Origin: Collinsella sp. | GTDB taxonomy: Bacteria; Actinomycetota; Coriobacteriia; Coriobacteriales; Coriobacteriaceae | Direction: 5' to 3' | DNA length: 64,000 bases | Assembly: GCA_019419585.1 (NCBI GenBank) | Contig: DXZQ01000014.1 | Location: 1-64,000, forward strand | Shown: piece after piece, positions 10,022 to 18,337 of the stretch | How positions within the stretch are numbered: the first letter of the stretch is position 1 | Layout: every line of letters begins with the position of its first letter | Notes under the pieces: model-generated | Told to the model about the DNA's origin: nothing | The model's database searches: none | Seen by the model: the letters and a program-made list of their open reading frames with translations, nothing else | Translations under genes and position numbers: made by a program

Positions 10022-11620
10022 TTAGTTCTCCTCTGATCCAGAAACATCCGAATGGTGCTTGGCCATGAACTGCTGCTTGAAGTCGCCGATGACGCGCAAG
10101 AGCTCAGCCTTGGTGTCATCATCGATCTTCTTGGCGCGAACCTTGTCGAGCAGCGAACCAAAGCCATTGTCCATGTACTCGATGAGCTCGGCACGGAAGG
10201 GCAGCACGTCGGCGATCTCCAGGTCATCCAGGAAGCCCTCGTTGCCAGCGAACAGCGTAACGATCTGCTCGCCAACCTCAAACGGCTTGTAACGCGGCTG
10301 CTTCAGGAGCTCGGTCATGCGAGCACCATGGGTCAGCTGCTTCTGAGTAGCCTCGTCGAGGTCGGAGCCGAACTGCGTAAAGCCAGCGAGCTCCTGGTAC
10401 GAAGCGAGGTCCAGACGGAGGTTGCCGGCGACCTGCTTCATGGCCTTGGTCTGCGCATCGCCACCGACGCGGGACACGGAGATGCCCACGTCGACTGCCG
10501 GGCGCTGACCCTGGAAGAAGAGCTCGGACTGCAGGTAGATCTGACCATCGGTAATGGAAATGACGTTGGTCGGAATGTAGGCCGAGACGTCGCCGTCCTG
10601 GGTCTCGATGATCGGCAGTGCCGTCATGGAGCCGTAACCGTTCTTCTTGGACATCTTGACGGCACGCTCGAGCAGACGAGAGTGCAGGTAGAAGATGTCG
10701 CCAGGATAGGCCTCGCGTCCGGGCGGACGATGCAGCGTCAGCGACATCTGACGGTAGGCCACAGCCTGCTTGGACAGGTCGTCGTAGATGACGAGCACGT
10801 GGCCGCCGGGGTTGGTCTCGCTGGCGGGCTTGCCGTCCTCGCCGTTGTACATGAAGAACTCGCCGATAGCGGCACCTGCCATAGGCGCGATGTACTGCAT
10901 AGGGGCGGAATCGGCAGCCGTGGCCGAAACGATGATGGTGTAGTCGAGCGCACCGTGCTGAGCGAGGGTCTCGCGGATGTTGGCAACCGTAGAGGCCTTC
11001 TGGCCGATGGCGACATAGATGCAGACCATGCCCTTGCCGCGCTGATTGAGGATAGCGTCGATGGCAATGGCGGTCTTACCGGTCTTACGGTCGCCGATGA
11101 TGAGCTCACGCTGACCGCGGCCAATAGGCACCATGGAGTCGATAGCGAGCAGACCGGTCTGAACCGGCTCGCACACCGGGGTACGGTCAATGACGCCGGG
11201 GGCCTTGAACTCGATGGGGCGACGGTGCGTAGCGACGATGTCGCCTAGGCCGTCGATGGGCTGGCCGAGCGGATTGACGACGCGGCCGAGCATGGCGCGG
11301 CTCACGGGGATATCCATAATGCGGCCAGTGGTGCGGCACTCGTCGCCTTCCTTGATGGAGTCGACGGCACCGAACAGAACGGCGCCGACCTCGTCACGGT
11401 CAAGGTTCTGGGCAAGGCCGAAGACGGTCTCACCGGTATCGGAGCTCTTGAACTCCAGAAGCTCGCCTGCCATGGCGCTCTTGAGGCCGGAGACGCGCGC
11501 GATGCCGTCGCCTACCTCGTCGACCGTTGAAACCTCATGCGTATCGACCGTCGCGGAGAGGCTCGTGAGCTGCTCCTGCAGTTTCTTGGCGATATCCTGG
11601 GCATTGAGGGTTTCGGACAT
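10022..11620 (-). CDS. atpA: F1Fo ATP synthase alpha subunit
   Basis: A 532-residue non-catalytic nucleotide-binding subunit of F1. The P-loop GDRKTGKT, VYVAIGQKASTV, and the arginine-finger region (the ISVSRVGGDAQTKAM stretch) are present. Its ATG overlaps the atpH stop by one base. The C-terminus is a little longer than in E. coli, with a charged tail. Confidence 0.96.
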   Translation of the reverse strand: MSETLNAQDIAKKLQEQLTSLSATVDTHEVSTVDEVGDGIARVSGLKSAMAGELLEFKSSDTGETVFGLAQNLDRDEVGAVLFGAVDSIKEGDECRTTGRIMDIPVSRAMLGRVVNPLGQPIDGLGDIVATHRRPIEFKAPGVIDRTPVCEPVQTGLLAIDSMVPIGRGQRELIIGDRKTGKTAIAIDAILNQRGKGMVCIYVAIGQKASTVANIRETLAQHGALDYTIIVSATAADSAPMQYIAPMAGAAIGEFFMYNGEDGKPASETNPGGHVLVIYDDLSKQAVAYRQMSLTLHRPPGREAYPGDIFYLHSRLLERAVKMSKKNGYGSMTALPIIETQDGDVSAYIPTNVISITDGQIYLQSELFFQGQRPAVDVGISVSRVGGDAQTKAMKQVAGNLRLDLASYQELAGFTQFGSDLDEATQKQLTHGARMTELLKQPRYKPFEVGEQIVTLFAGNEGFLDDLEIADVLPFRAELIEYMDNGFGSLLDKVRAKKIDDDTKAELLRVIGDFKQQFMAKHHSDVSGSEEN

Positions 11621-12096
11621 TAGGCTTCACCTCCGTACGAATTAGCAGAGTTTGCGAGGGTCTCCTGCGCGACGCGCAGCTGCGTCTTGACGGAAATGTC
11701 ACGACGCTCGCCGCGGGCCTCGAGCACCAGGCCGCCCACGATAGACGGATCGACCTGCTCGATAAGGAATACCTTGCGGCCGAAGTCCTGCTCGCATTTC
11801 TTAGTGATGGTTTGACGCAGCTCGTCGTCGAGCGGGATCGCCGTGGTGACGGTCACGCCCACTACATCCTCGTCTTCCTCGGCAACATACTTAAAGGCAG
11901 CTGCCACCTTGGGAAGAAGGTCGAGCTGGTCGCGCTTGGACATGGTGTCGAGCACGGCGATGATCTCGGGGCTGGCAGAAGCCAAGCGCTCGATCATCTC
12001 GAGGTCCTCGAACACATGGTTCTCGGCCTTAGCGGCTTCCAGAAGGGAGCGCGCGTAGGTCTCGAGCACCTTGTCCTGATAGCGGCTAGTCGGCAT
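11620..12096 (-). CDS. atpH: F1Fo ATP synthase delta subunit
   Basis: A 158-residue peripheral-stalk subunit that clamps the top of F1 to the b subunits. The N-terminal helical bundle starts YARSLLEAAKAENHVFEDL. The conserved C-terminal block GGLVLEARGERRDISVKTQL is diagnostic. It is somewhat shorter than the common 175-180 residues. The start overlaps the end of atpF by 11 bases. Confidence 0.92.
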   Translation of the reverse strand: MPTSRYQDKVLETYARSLLEAAKAENHVFEDLEMIERLASASPEIIAVLDTMSKRDQLDLLPKVAAAFKYVAEEDEDVVGVTVTTAIPLDDELRQTITKKCEQDFGRKVFLIEQVDPSIVGGLVLEARGERRDISVKTQLRVAQETLANSANSYGGEA

Positions 12097-12688
12097 TCAG
12101 GCTACCTGCTTCCTGGATGTAGCGCTCGATGAGCTTCTTCTGCTCGGCATCGTCCTCGAGTGCCTCGCCCACGATCTTGGTGGCGACGGCAACGGACAGG
12201 TCGGCGATGGAGCTCGCGGCACCGGCGTAAATGGACTTGCGCTCGTCCTCGACGGTCGTATGGGCCTTGGCGATGATCTCCTCGGCCTCCTTGTGAGCAG
12301 CCTCGATGATACGGGCGCGCTCGGACTCGGCGTCCTTACGGGCCTCGAGAACGATGTCGGCAGCCTGACGACGGGCGTCGGTGACGATCGAGTCGGACTC
12401 AGCGCGCTTGGCGATAGCCTCCTGCTTGGTCTTCTCGGCCTCGTCGAGGCTCTCCTCGATCTTCTTGCCGCGCTCCTCCATGGTTTTCATGATGCCCGGC
12501 AGGGCGACCTTGGCCAGCACGATCCAGATAATCAGGAAGGCGATAAGCGCCGGGATGAACTCCGCCATCTTAGGGATGAGGATGTCCGCACCGGCAGCGC
12601 CGTCCTCGGCGAACGCGGAAACCGGCATGAGCAGCGCGGCCGCGGACGCGGAGAGTGCGATCGCGCTCTTCTGGGATGAAAGATTCAT
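12086..12688 (-). CDS. atpF: F1Fo ATP synthase b subunit
   Basis: A 200-residue peripheral stalk protein: one membrane span (FIPALIAFLIIWIVLAKVAL) followed by a long charged coiled coil (ERGKKIEESLDEAEKTKQEA and onward). Unusually, the first 27 residues look like a cleavable signal peptide (hydrophobic stretch ending PVSAFA, then EDGAAG), which would put the mature N-terminus outside. E. coli b has no such leader. It overlaps atpH at its 3' end and follows atpE by 15 bases. Confidence 0.93.
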   Translation of the reverse strand: MNLSSQKSAIALSASAAALLMPVSAFAEDGAAGADILIPKMAEFIPALIAFLIIWIVLAKVALPGIMKTMEERGKKIEESLDEAEKTKQEAIAKRAESDSIVTDARRQAADIVLEARKDAESERARIIEAAHKEAEEIIAKAHTTVEDERKSIYAGAASSIADLSVAVATKIVGEALEDDAEQKKLIERYIQEAGSLNAD

Positions 12689-12703
12689 ACTTGACGCTCC
12701 GTG

Positions 12704-12898
12704 CTATTTAACGATCAGCGCGACAACGAAGCCGATCAGAGCCAGAGCCTCGCCGAAGGCGGAGCCCATGATGAAGACGGTGAACACGCGGCCCTGGACC
12801 TCAGGCTGACGGGCCATAGCACCCGTAGCACCCAGAGCAGACAGGCCGATAGCAAGACCAGCGCCGATAACACCGAGACCGTAACCGATAACTCCCAC
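12704..12898 (-). CDS. atpE: F1Fo ATP synthase c subunit
   Basis: A 64-residue hairpin of two membrane helices joined by the polar ARQPE loop; it forms the proton-driven ring. The ion-binding carboxylate is Glu50 (SAFGEALAL). The residue after it is Ala and the helix-1 position that is Gln in sodium-binding rings is Ile17, so a proton ring is predicted. It is short for the family (usually 70-85). The start is GTG directly after AAAGGAGGAATC; no in-frame ATG with a ribosome site lies upstream. A TGCGTG/CACGCA stem (12915-12934) just upstream of the ribosome site may help the high expression this subunit needs. Confidence 0.93.
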   Translation of the reverse strand: MGVIGYGLGVIGAGLAIGLSALGATGAMARQPEVQGRVFTVFIMGSAFGEALALIGFVVALIVK

Positions 12899-13021
12899 GA
12901 TTCCTCCTTTGTCGTGCGTGTCTTATTTCACGCAGGATAACCTTTTTATAACTGCCGGGCTCCATGGGTACGGGCACCGGCGGTTTAACGAATTGCTTAC
13001 CTTTAAGGCGCGAGCGGAAGA

Positions 13022-13825
13022 CTACTCCTCCTCCGCGACCTCCTCTGCCTCGGAGACATACACGGCGGTAAGGACCGTGAAGACGTAAGCCTGGATGGCG
13101 CCGACCACAAGCTCGATCGCATAGATCAGGATGAGGATGGCAAGCCAGGCCAGCGAAGGCAGGGCGCCGACGGCGTGGGCCGCGGAAACCTGCTGAAGCA
13201 GCGGCTGCATGAACATGCTCGCCATGATGGCGAACGAACCCATGACCACGTGTCCTGCGAACATGTTGCAGAACAGACGGACGGCGAGCGTGATGAGGCG
13301 CAGGAAGGTCGAGAAGAGCTCGACGACCCACACGAGCACGTTCATCGGGAAGCTCACGCCCTGCGGGGCGAGGCTCTTGATGTAGCCGATCACGCCGTGA
13401 GCCTTGCATCCGTAGTAGATGAAGTACACGAAGGCGAAGATGGCGAGCGCGGCGGTGGAGCCGATTGCGCCGGTGCCGGGCTTCATTCCCGGGATCAGGC
13501 CGATCATGTTATTGATCAGGATGAACAGGAAAAGCGAGCACAGGAACGGGAAGTGCTTCTTCCAGTTCTCACCCACGACGCCCTTGCCGATATCGTTCTC
13601 GACGTACTCGATGATGTACTCGAAACCGTTGACGAAGAAGCCCTTGGGAACCAGGGTCTGCTTCTTCTTGAACACGGCCAGGACGATCAGGAGCACGATC
13701 GTGGAGACGATCAGCCAAAACGAGTACTGCGTGATGCCGCAGCTCAGATCGCCCACGACAGGGGTGGAGCTGAACTCGCTGACCAGATGATTAATCTCAT
13801 CAGGCAGCTTTTCAAAAATTTCCAC
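13022..13825 (-). CDS. atpB: F1Fo ATP synthase a subunit
   Basis: A 267-residue membrane stator protein forming the proton half-channels. The essential arginine is Arg183 in ITLAVRLFCNMFAGH, and the last helices carry IYAIELVVGAIQAYVFTVL. It is the first canonical gene of the operon, 3 bases after the small membrane protein. The sequence starts directly at MEIFEKLPDE with AAAGGTAAGTC upstream. Confidence 0.95.
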   Translation of the reverse strand: MEIFEKLPDEINHLVSEFSSTPVVGDLSCGITQYSFWLIVSTIVLLIVLAVFKKKQTLVPKGFFVNGFEYIIEYVENDIGKGVVGENWKKHFPFLCSLFLFILINNMIGLIPGMKPGTGAIGSTAALAIFAFVYFIYYGCKAHGVIGYIKSLAPQGVSFPMNVLVWVVELFSTFLRLITLAVRLFCNMFAGHVVMGSFAIMASMFMQPLLQQVSAAHAVGALPSLAWLAILILIYAIELVVGAIQAYVFTVLTAVYVSEAEEVAEEE

Positions 13826-13828
13826 GAC

Positions 13829-14140
13829 TTACCTTTCGACCTCATGAGGATCTCGCAGCGCCTTGGCGACACGAACCGTGCAGGCGGCCATAAAGGCCAC
13901 GAAGCCGATCGCCTCGCCCAGGAGGAACATGCGAAACGCCTCTCCGAACAACACAAACACAACCAAGGTAAAGACGAGCAGGGCGATTGCCGAGACCGCC
14001 AGACTCACCATGCCCTTGAGCATGTCCGCATTCTGCTTATCGTCAAGAACCGGCTTGAGCGTAAAGACAAAGGGAAGAAAGGCAATCGCGCCCGCAATGG
14101 CGCCTGCAACGATAGCGAGCAGATCGGCTATCTGAAACAC
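13829..14140 (-). CDS. AtpI-like small membrane protein heading the ATP synthase operon
   Basis: A 103-residue, very hydrophobic protein with about four predicted spans (ADLLAIVAGAIAGAIAFLPF, SLAVSAIALLVFTLVVFVLF, FLLGEAIGFVAFMAACTV). It sits where atpI (ATP synthase protein I, an assembly or magnesium-related factor) sits in other operons, 3 bases before atpB. Sequence identity to AtpI is not obvious to me, so the call rests on position, size and topology. The GTG at 14140 has GAGG seven bases upstream; a GTG four codons earlier is too close to its AAAGGA site. Confidence 0.65.
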   Translation of the reverse strand: MFQIADLLAIVAGAIAGAIAFLPFVFTLKPVLDDKQNADMLKGMVSLAVSAIALLVFTLVVFVLFGEAFRMFLLGEAIGFVAFMAACTVRVAKALRDPHEVER

Positions 14141-14202
14141 TGGCGTCCTCACTTTCCTTTTTTAACGCTTCCCAGAACAGTTCCCGCCAAACATTGGTGA
14201 CT

Positions 14203-14230
14203 ATTGTACGAGCCAATCGCTAAAGTACAA
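14203..14230 (-). promoter_or_regulatory. Promoter of the ATP synthase operon
   Basis: On the minus strand TTGTAC (14225-14230) and TACAAT (14203-14208) are separated by 16 bases, close to the sigma-70 consensus. Transcription would begin near 14196, about 56 bases before the first gene. Confidence 0.65.
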
Positions 14231-14421
14231 CCGAAAAAGCATCGGTTAATACGCACCTGTTCGTTTTCTTAAGACCTTCTTTATGCCGCAGGTAGGTAAT
14301 ACGTTTTTCTCGAACCCCTCTGGGCTAAACGTCCGTTAACAGGAGTGCGCGTGGACGTCTTTTGCTCGCCAGCGCGCACCATTTCTTCGTATTTGTGACC
14401 GTAGCCGACAAGGCCCGACGA

Positions 14422-15069
14422 CTAGAGCGTGCCGTAGATGCGGTCGCCGGCGTCGCCCAGGCCGGGAACGATGTAGGCGGCCTCGTTGAGATGGTCATCG
14501 ATGGCGCACGTATAAATATGTACGTCAGGATCCTTCTCGGTCAGCGACTTGAGGCCCTCGGGCGCGGCGACGATGCACAGCATGCGGATGTCCTTGACAC
14601 CGCGCTCGCGCAGGTAGCTGATAGCCATCTCGGCCGAACCGCCCGTGGCGAGCATGGGGTCGACAACCAGGCAGATACGCTGGTCGATATCCTTGGGCAT
14701 CTTGCAGTAATACTCATGCGGCTCGTGGGTGACCTCGTCGCGCTCCATGCCGATGTGGCCCACGCGGGCAGAGGGTACCAGGTCGAGGATGCCGTCGACC
14801 ATGCCAAGACCCGCACGCAGGATGGGAACGATGGCGAGCTTCTTGCCGGCAAGCTGCTTAAACGTGGCGGTGGTGATGGGGGTCTCGACTTCGACGTCTT
14901 CCATAGGCAGGTCGCGCATGGCCTCGTAGCCGTCAAAGAGCGCAAGCTCGCGCACGAGCTGGCGGAACTGGTTGGTGCCGGTGTTTTTATCGCGCAGGAT
15001 CGACAGCTTGTGCTGAACGAGCGGGTGATCGACAAGCGTCACACGGGACGCATCATAGGTGACGGTCAT
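14422..15069 (-). CDS. upp: Uracil phosphoribosyltransferase
   Basis: A 215-residue salvage enzyme making UMP from uracil and PRPP. The PRPP loop VVDPMLATGGSAE is exact for the family. RAGLGMVDG, HIGMERDE and the uracil-binding C-terminus YIVPGLGDAGDRIYGT are present. The ATG at 15069 follows AAAGGGG; an upstream in-frame start would add 23 unrelated residues. It is a single-gene unit upstream of which lies glpK on the same strand. Confidence 0.95.
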   Translation of the reverse strand: MTVTYDASRVTLVDHPLVQHKLSILRDKNTGTNQFRQLVRELALFDGYEAMRDLPMEDVEVETPITTATFKQLAGKKLAIVPILRAGLGMVDGILDLVPSARVGHIGMERDEVTHEPHEYYCKMPKDIDQRICLVVDPMLATGGSAEMAISYLRERGVKDIRMLCIVAAPEGLKSLTEKDPDVHIYTCAIDDHLNEAAYIVPGLGDAGDRIYGTL

Positions 15070-15192
15070 GGGTTGATTGCCCCTTTCGTTGCGGCCGCAA
15101 AACGGCCTTGCTGACAAGGCGCGCAGCAATGTCGCCACCGCACGCCATGCATTAGTTTAGCGGTTTGTTGTATCGAGCAGCCCATCGCGGCT

Positions 15193-16734
15193 CTACTGTG
15201 CAGTACTGAGCGAGCGCTTGACTGCATCACGCCAGCCCGTAAGGTTTTGCTCGCGGCGCGCGGCGGACATATGGGGAAGGAAGGTCCTAACGATCTGGGC
15301 ATTTTGCTCCAGCTCTTCCAGATCTTCCCAATAGCCGACGGCAAGACCCGCCAAGTACGCGGCACCGATTGCCGTGGTCTCCACCGTCTCACATTGCAGC
15401 ACGGGGATATCCAGCAGGTCGGCCTGGAATTGCATGATGAACTCGTTGCGCGAGGCACCGCCATCGACAGACAGGCGCTCGATCGAAAGCCCCACGTCCT
15501 GCTCCATGGCGCGCAGCACGTCGTAGCTCTGATATGCCATGGATTCGCAGGCGGCGCGTACGATGGTCGCACGGCTCGAGGCGCCGGTCAGACCGCACAC
15601 GATACCGCGGGCATGCGGGTCCCACCAGGGAGCGCCCAAACCCGCAAAGGCGGGAACGAAGTAGCAGCCCTCGTTGTCGTTAATCGAAGCGGCAAGTTGT
15701 GCCGACTCGCTCACGCTCGAGATGATGCCCATGTTGTTGCGAAGCCAGTTCATGGTGGAGCCGGCAGCAAAGATGGAGCCCTCGAGTGCATAGCTGATCT
15801 TCCCGTTCGCAGCGATACCGATGGTGGAAACCAAGCCGTTCTTGGATTCGACGATCTCGTCGCCGGTGTTCATGAGCATAAAGCAACCCGTGCCATAGGT
15901 GTTTTTGGTCTGGCCGGGACGGAAACAGCAGTGGCCGAACAGCGACGCCTGCTGGTCGCCCGCCACGCCCATGATGGGCGGCATGTTGGTCATGATGTCG
16001 CTCGCGACGCGGCCGTAGTCACCCGAGCTCCAGCGAACCTCGGGCATCATGGAACGTGGAACGTCAAAGAGCGCCAGCAGGTCGTCGTCCCAATCGAGCG
16101 TATGGATATTAAAGAGCGCCGTGCGGCTGGCATTGGTGTAGTCGGTGGCAAAGACCTGGCCGCCAGTGAGGTTGTAGATGAGCCAAGTGTCGATGGTGCC
16201 AAACATGAGGTCGCCCGCCGCCGCGCTCTCGCGTGCGCCGTCGACGTTGTCGAGAATCCACTGCACCTTGGAGGCCGAGAAATACGGGTCGAGCGTGAGT
16301 CCCGTGCGGGAGCGCACCAGCTCCTCGCAACCCTGTTCAACCAACGCGTCGATCGCCGGCGCGGTACGACGGCACTGCCACACGATGGCGTTATAGATGG
16401 GTTGGCCGCTTATGCGGTCCCACACAACCGTGGTCTCGCGCTGGTTGGAGATGCCGATGGCGGCAATGCGGTCGGAGTGGATACCACTCTTAAACTGGAC
16501 TTCCATCATGACGGCGATTTGACTGGCAAGGACCGCCATGGGGTCTTGCTCTACCCAACCGGGACGCGGAAAACTGGTTTTGACGCTGCGACGTGCCTGC
16601 GCGACGATGCATCCGTACTCGTCGACGATGGTCGCAAGTACCGAGGTGGTGCCGCAGTCGAGCGCCATGATGTAGGAACCGCCAAAGTTAAACGAGGCAT
16701 CTTCCATGCCCAGGCTGCCCAGATTCAACGACAT
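15193..16734 (-). CDS. glpK: Glycerol kinase
   Basis: A 513-residue FGGY-family kinase making glycerol 3-phosphate. It shows the N-terminal phosphate loop LDCGTTSV, the substrate segments WVEQDP and SNQRETTVVWDR, the second-domain YGTGCFMLMNTG loop and FAGLGAPWWDPHARG. There is an N-terminal extension of about 18 residues before the usual start of the fold, with AAAGGTG upstream of the ATG. It begins 13 bases after sua5 and is probably in one transcript with it. No glycerol facilitator is adjacent. Confidence 0.94.
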   Translation of the reverse strand: MSLNLGSLGMEDASFNFGGSYIMALDCGTTSVLATIVDEYGCIVAQARRSVKTSFPRPGWVEQDPMAVLASQIAVMMEVQFKSGIHSDRIAAIGISNQRETTVVWDRISGQPIYNAIVWQCRRTAPAIDALVEQGCEELVRSRTGLTLDPYFSASKVQWILDNVDGARESAAAGDLMFGTIDTWLIYNLTGGQVFATDYTNASRTALFNIHTLDWDDDLLALFDVPRSMMPEVRWSSGDYGRVASDIMTNMPPIMGVAGDQQASLFGHCCFRPGQTKNTYGTGCFMLMNTGDEIVESKNGLVSTIGIAANGKISYALEGSIFAAGSTMNWLRNNMGIISSVSESAQLAASINDNEGCYFVPAFAGLGAPWWDPHARGIVCGLTGASSRATIVRAACESMAYQSYDVLRAMEQDVGLSIERLSVDGGASRNEFIMQFQADLLDIPVLQCETVETTAIGAAYLAGLAVGYWEDLEELEQNAQIVRTFLPHMSAARREQNLTGWRDAVKRSLSTAQ

Positions 16735-16747
16735 CGCTTACACCTTT

Positions 16748-17491
16748 CTATTGCATCGGGTCGGACAGGACCCGTTCGATCTCTGATGCGGGAAGTGCGC
16801 CTTGGCGCAGGATCTGGAGCCCGCCGTGCTGGAACGACACGATGGTCGAGGCGTCGCGACACGGGGTCTCACCGGCGTCGACGGCAACATCGACACCCTC
16901 CAGGATGCGACCCTCGACGGCGGCAAAGCTTGCCGGCGAGGGCGCACCGTGCGTGTTGGCGCTCGTGCAGGCAAGGGGACTGCCGCAGGCGCGGATGAGC
17001 GCCTGCACCACAGGCGAGGCCGATGCGCGAAGAGCCACCGTGTCGTCGGCGGCACGCATAAAGGTCGGCACGCAGGGGGCTGCCTTAATCACGATAGTCA
17101 GGGCTCCCGGCCAGCATCGTCGCGCGAGCACGCGGGCATCTTCCGGGATATCCACGCCATAGCGGTCGAGTGCTTCGACGCCATCGACCAGCCAAGCCAC
17201 AGTTTGCGTGAGTTCACGTTGCTTGAGAGTGAAGATACGTCGATAGCCGGTGCCGAGCGCAGGGACTGCGGCGCCGTTGACGGTGGCTTGCGGGTCGCAT
17301 GACCACGACGGGAACTCGCTTGTATCTTGGGGGACGGCATCAGAGAAGGCATTGACTGCCACGGCGACGCCGTAGACGGTCTCGGTCGGGATCAGTGCCA
17401 GGCCGCCGCGGCCGAGCACCTCTGCCGTGCGCTCAACGGCGAGCCGATGCGGCTCGCGCGCTCCCTCGTATACCCGATAGACCGTCTGCAT
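16748..17491 (-). CDS. Sua5/YciO/YrdC family threonylcarbamoyl-AMP synthase
   Basis: A 247-residue enzyme predicted to make threonylcarbamoyl-AMP for the t6A37 tRNA modification. The fold marks are LIPTETVYGVAVAVNAF, the KQRELTQTV nucleotide-binding stretch, RCWPGALTIVIKA and TSANTHGAPSPA. It contains an insertion with no obvious counterpart between the first two blocks (about residues 50-85). It has the YrdC domain only, without the C-terminal Sua5 domain. The gene precedes glpK closely; the partner genes tsaB, tsaD and tsaE are not in the window. Confidence 0.87.
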   Translation of the reverse strand: MQTVYRVYEGAREPHRLAVERTAEVLGRGGLALIPTETVYGVAVAVNAFSDAVPQDTSEFPSWSCDPQATVNGAAVPALGTGYRRIFTLKQRELTQTVAWLVDGVEALDRYGVDIPEDARVLARRCWPGALTIVIKAAPCVPTFMRAADDTVALRASASPVVQALIRACGSPLACTSANTHGAPSPASFAAVEGRILEGVDVAVDAGETPCRDASTIVSFQHGGLQILRQGALPASEIERVLSDPMQ

Positions 17492-17625
17492 GTGTATGCC
17501 AGCCCCTTACGCTCTGGTGCAAGTTTGTTTACTGTGGGGCATTCTCGCACGAAACGTTCAACCTATTTGCCCAGAGCGCATGTTGGTTTGGTGAGCGGCT
17601 CGAGTAGTCGGTGAAAGTGAGGGGG

Positions 17626-18072
17626 TTATTGGACCGCGACGAACTTCTTTGGCCTGCCGGCGTGGCGTTCTTGGGCGGCGTAGCGCTCGATGCTGTCTAT
17701 CGTTATCATCCGACGGCCGTCGACGAGTTCAACATCGAGCTTTCCGGCTTTGACCAGCGCGGTAATCCGCGGAGCGGAGACTTTGAGGTCCAGCGCTGCG
17801 TCTTTAAATGTTCGGCACGCCGCTTCCCGAGCGTCCTCGTGGTCGATTTCGACTGAAAGGGCCACGACCTCGGCCGAGCGTTCGTACCCTGCCGGAGTCA
17901 AACCGTTGTTGAGGTCGTCAGCCAAAAACGCCATCAGTGCCTCGGTGGCATGGGCAATCGCTTCTTCGCGCGTATCGCCATCGGCAAAGGCGCCGGGAAT
18001 CTGCGGGAAGCTAGCGCAGTAACCGTCGTCTTCTTTTATGAGAACGCAGTCATAGGTAAATCGCTGCCTCAT
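17626..18072 (-). CDS. hicB: HicB-family antitoxin
   Basis: A 148-residue antitoxin. The N-terminal HicB fold is clear: YDCVLIKEDDGYCASFPQIP, then GDTREEAIAHATEALMAFL. The C-terminal half is a DNA-binding region (ALDLKVSAPRITALVKAGKL) ending in RPKKF. It lies 23 bases downstream of hicA, in the toxin-first order usual for hicAB. The ATG at 18072 has GGAGG in front. HicB neutralises HicA and represses the promoter; a perfect palindrome sits over that promoter. Confidence 0.88.
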   Translation of the reverse strand: MRQRFTYDCVLIKEDDGYCASFPQIPGAFADGDTREEAIAHATEALMAFLADDLNNGLTPAGYERSAEVVALSVEIDHEDAREAACRTFKDAALDLKVSAPRITALVKAGKLDVELVDGRRMITIDSIERYAAQERHAGRPKKFVAVQ

Positions 18073-18095
18073 TTTGCCTCCAACTACCATCCAGC

Positions 18096-18269
18096 TTAGC
18101 GACGAATACTTGCCCACGTGCCCTTCTTTGGTCGATCGCCACCAGAGCCGTTCACGGTGACAACACGGTCACCAGAAACATACTTAGCATGACTACCGAC
18201 CTGCGCGACCTTCACGAATCCATCGTGCTTGAGTAGGGCAATGATTTCCCGAAAGGTAGGAGGTTGCAT
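18096..18269 (-). CDS. hicA: HicA-family mRNA interferase toxin
   Basis: A 57-residue double-stranded-RNA-binding-fold toxin that cleaves mRNA. The translation shows FREIIALLKHDGFVKVAQVG followed by SHAKYVSGDRVVTVNGSGGD and RPKKGTWASIRR. His27 in the GSH motif is the expected catalytic residue, and the C-terminal KGTWASIRR is diagnostic. The start follows GAAAGAGG. It heads the hicAB operon. It was found by translating the gap upstream of hicB. Confidence 0.88.
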   Translation of the reverse strand: MQPPTFREIIALLKHDGFVKVAQVGSHAKYVSGDRVVTVNGSGGDRPKKGTWASIRR

Positions 18270-18293
18270 GGGCCGACCTCTTTCAGCCGTCCT

Positions 18294-18323
18294 AATTATA
18301 AACTACTTTATAATTTTTGCTAA
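18294..18323 (-). promoter_or_regulatory. hicAB promoter with palindromic operator
   Basis: On the minus strand TTAGCA (18318-18323), a 17-base spacer and TATAAT (18295-18300) make a strong promoter. The -10 box lies inside a perfect inverted repeat, AATTATAAA-N4-TTTATAATT (18294-18315). Its symmetry suits a dimeric HicB repressor, so autoregulation is the likely role. Confidence 0.75.
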
Positions 18324-18337
18324 CCAGTTAATAAATA

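Noticed and set aside
12704..12898. Sodium-driven ATP synthase
   Set aside because: The c subunit lacks the Gln of helix 1 and the Ser/Thr after the carboxylate that sodium-binding rings have.
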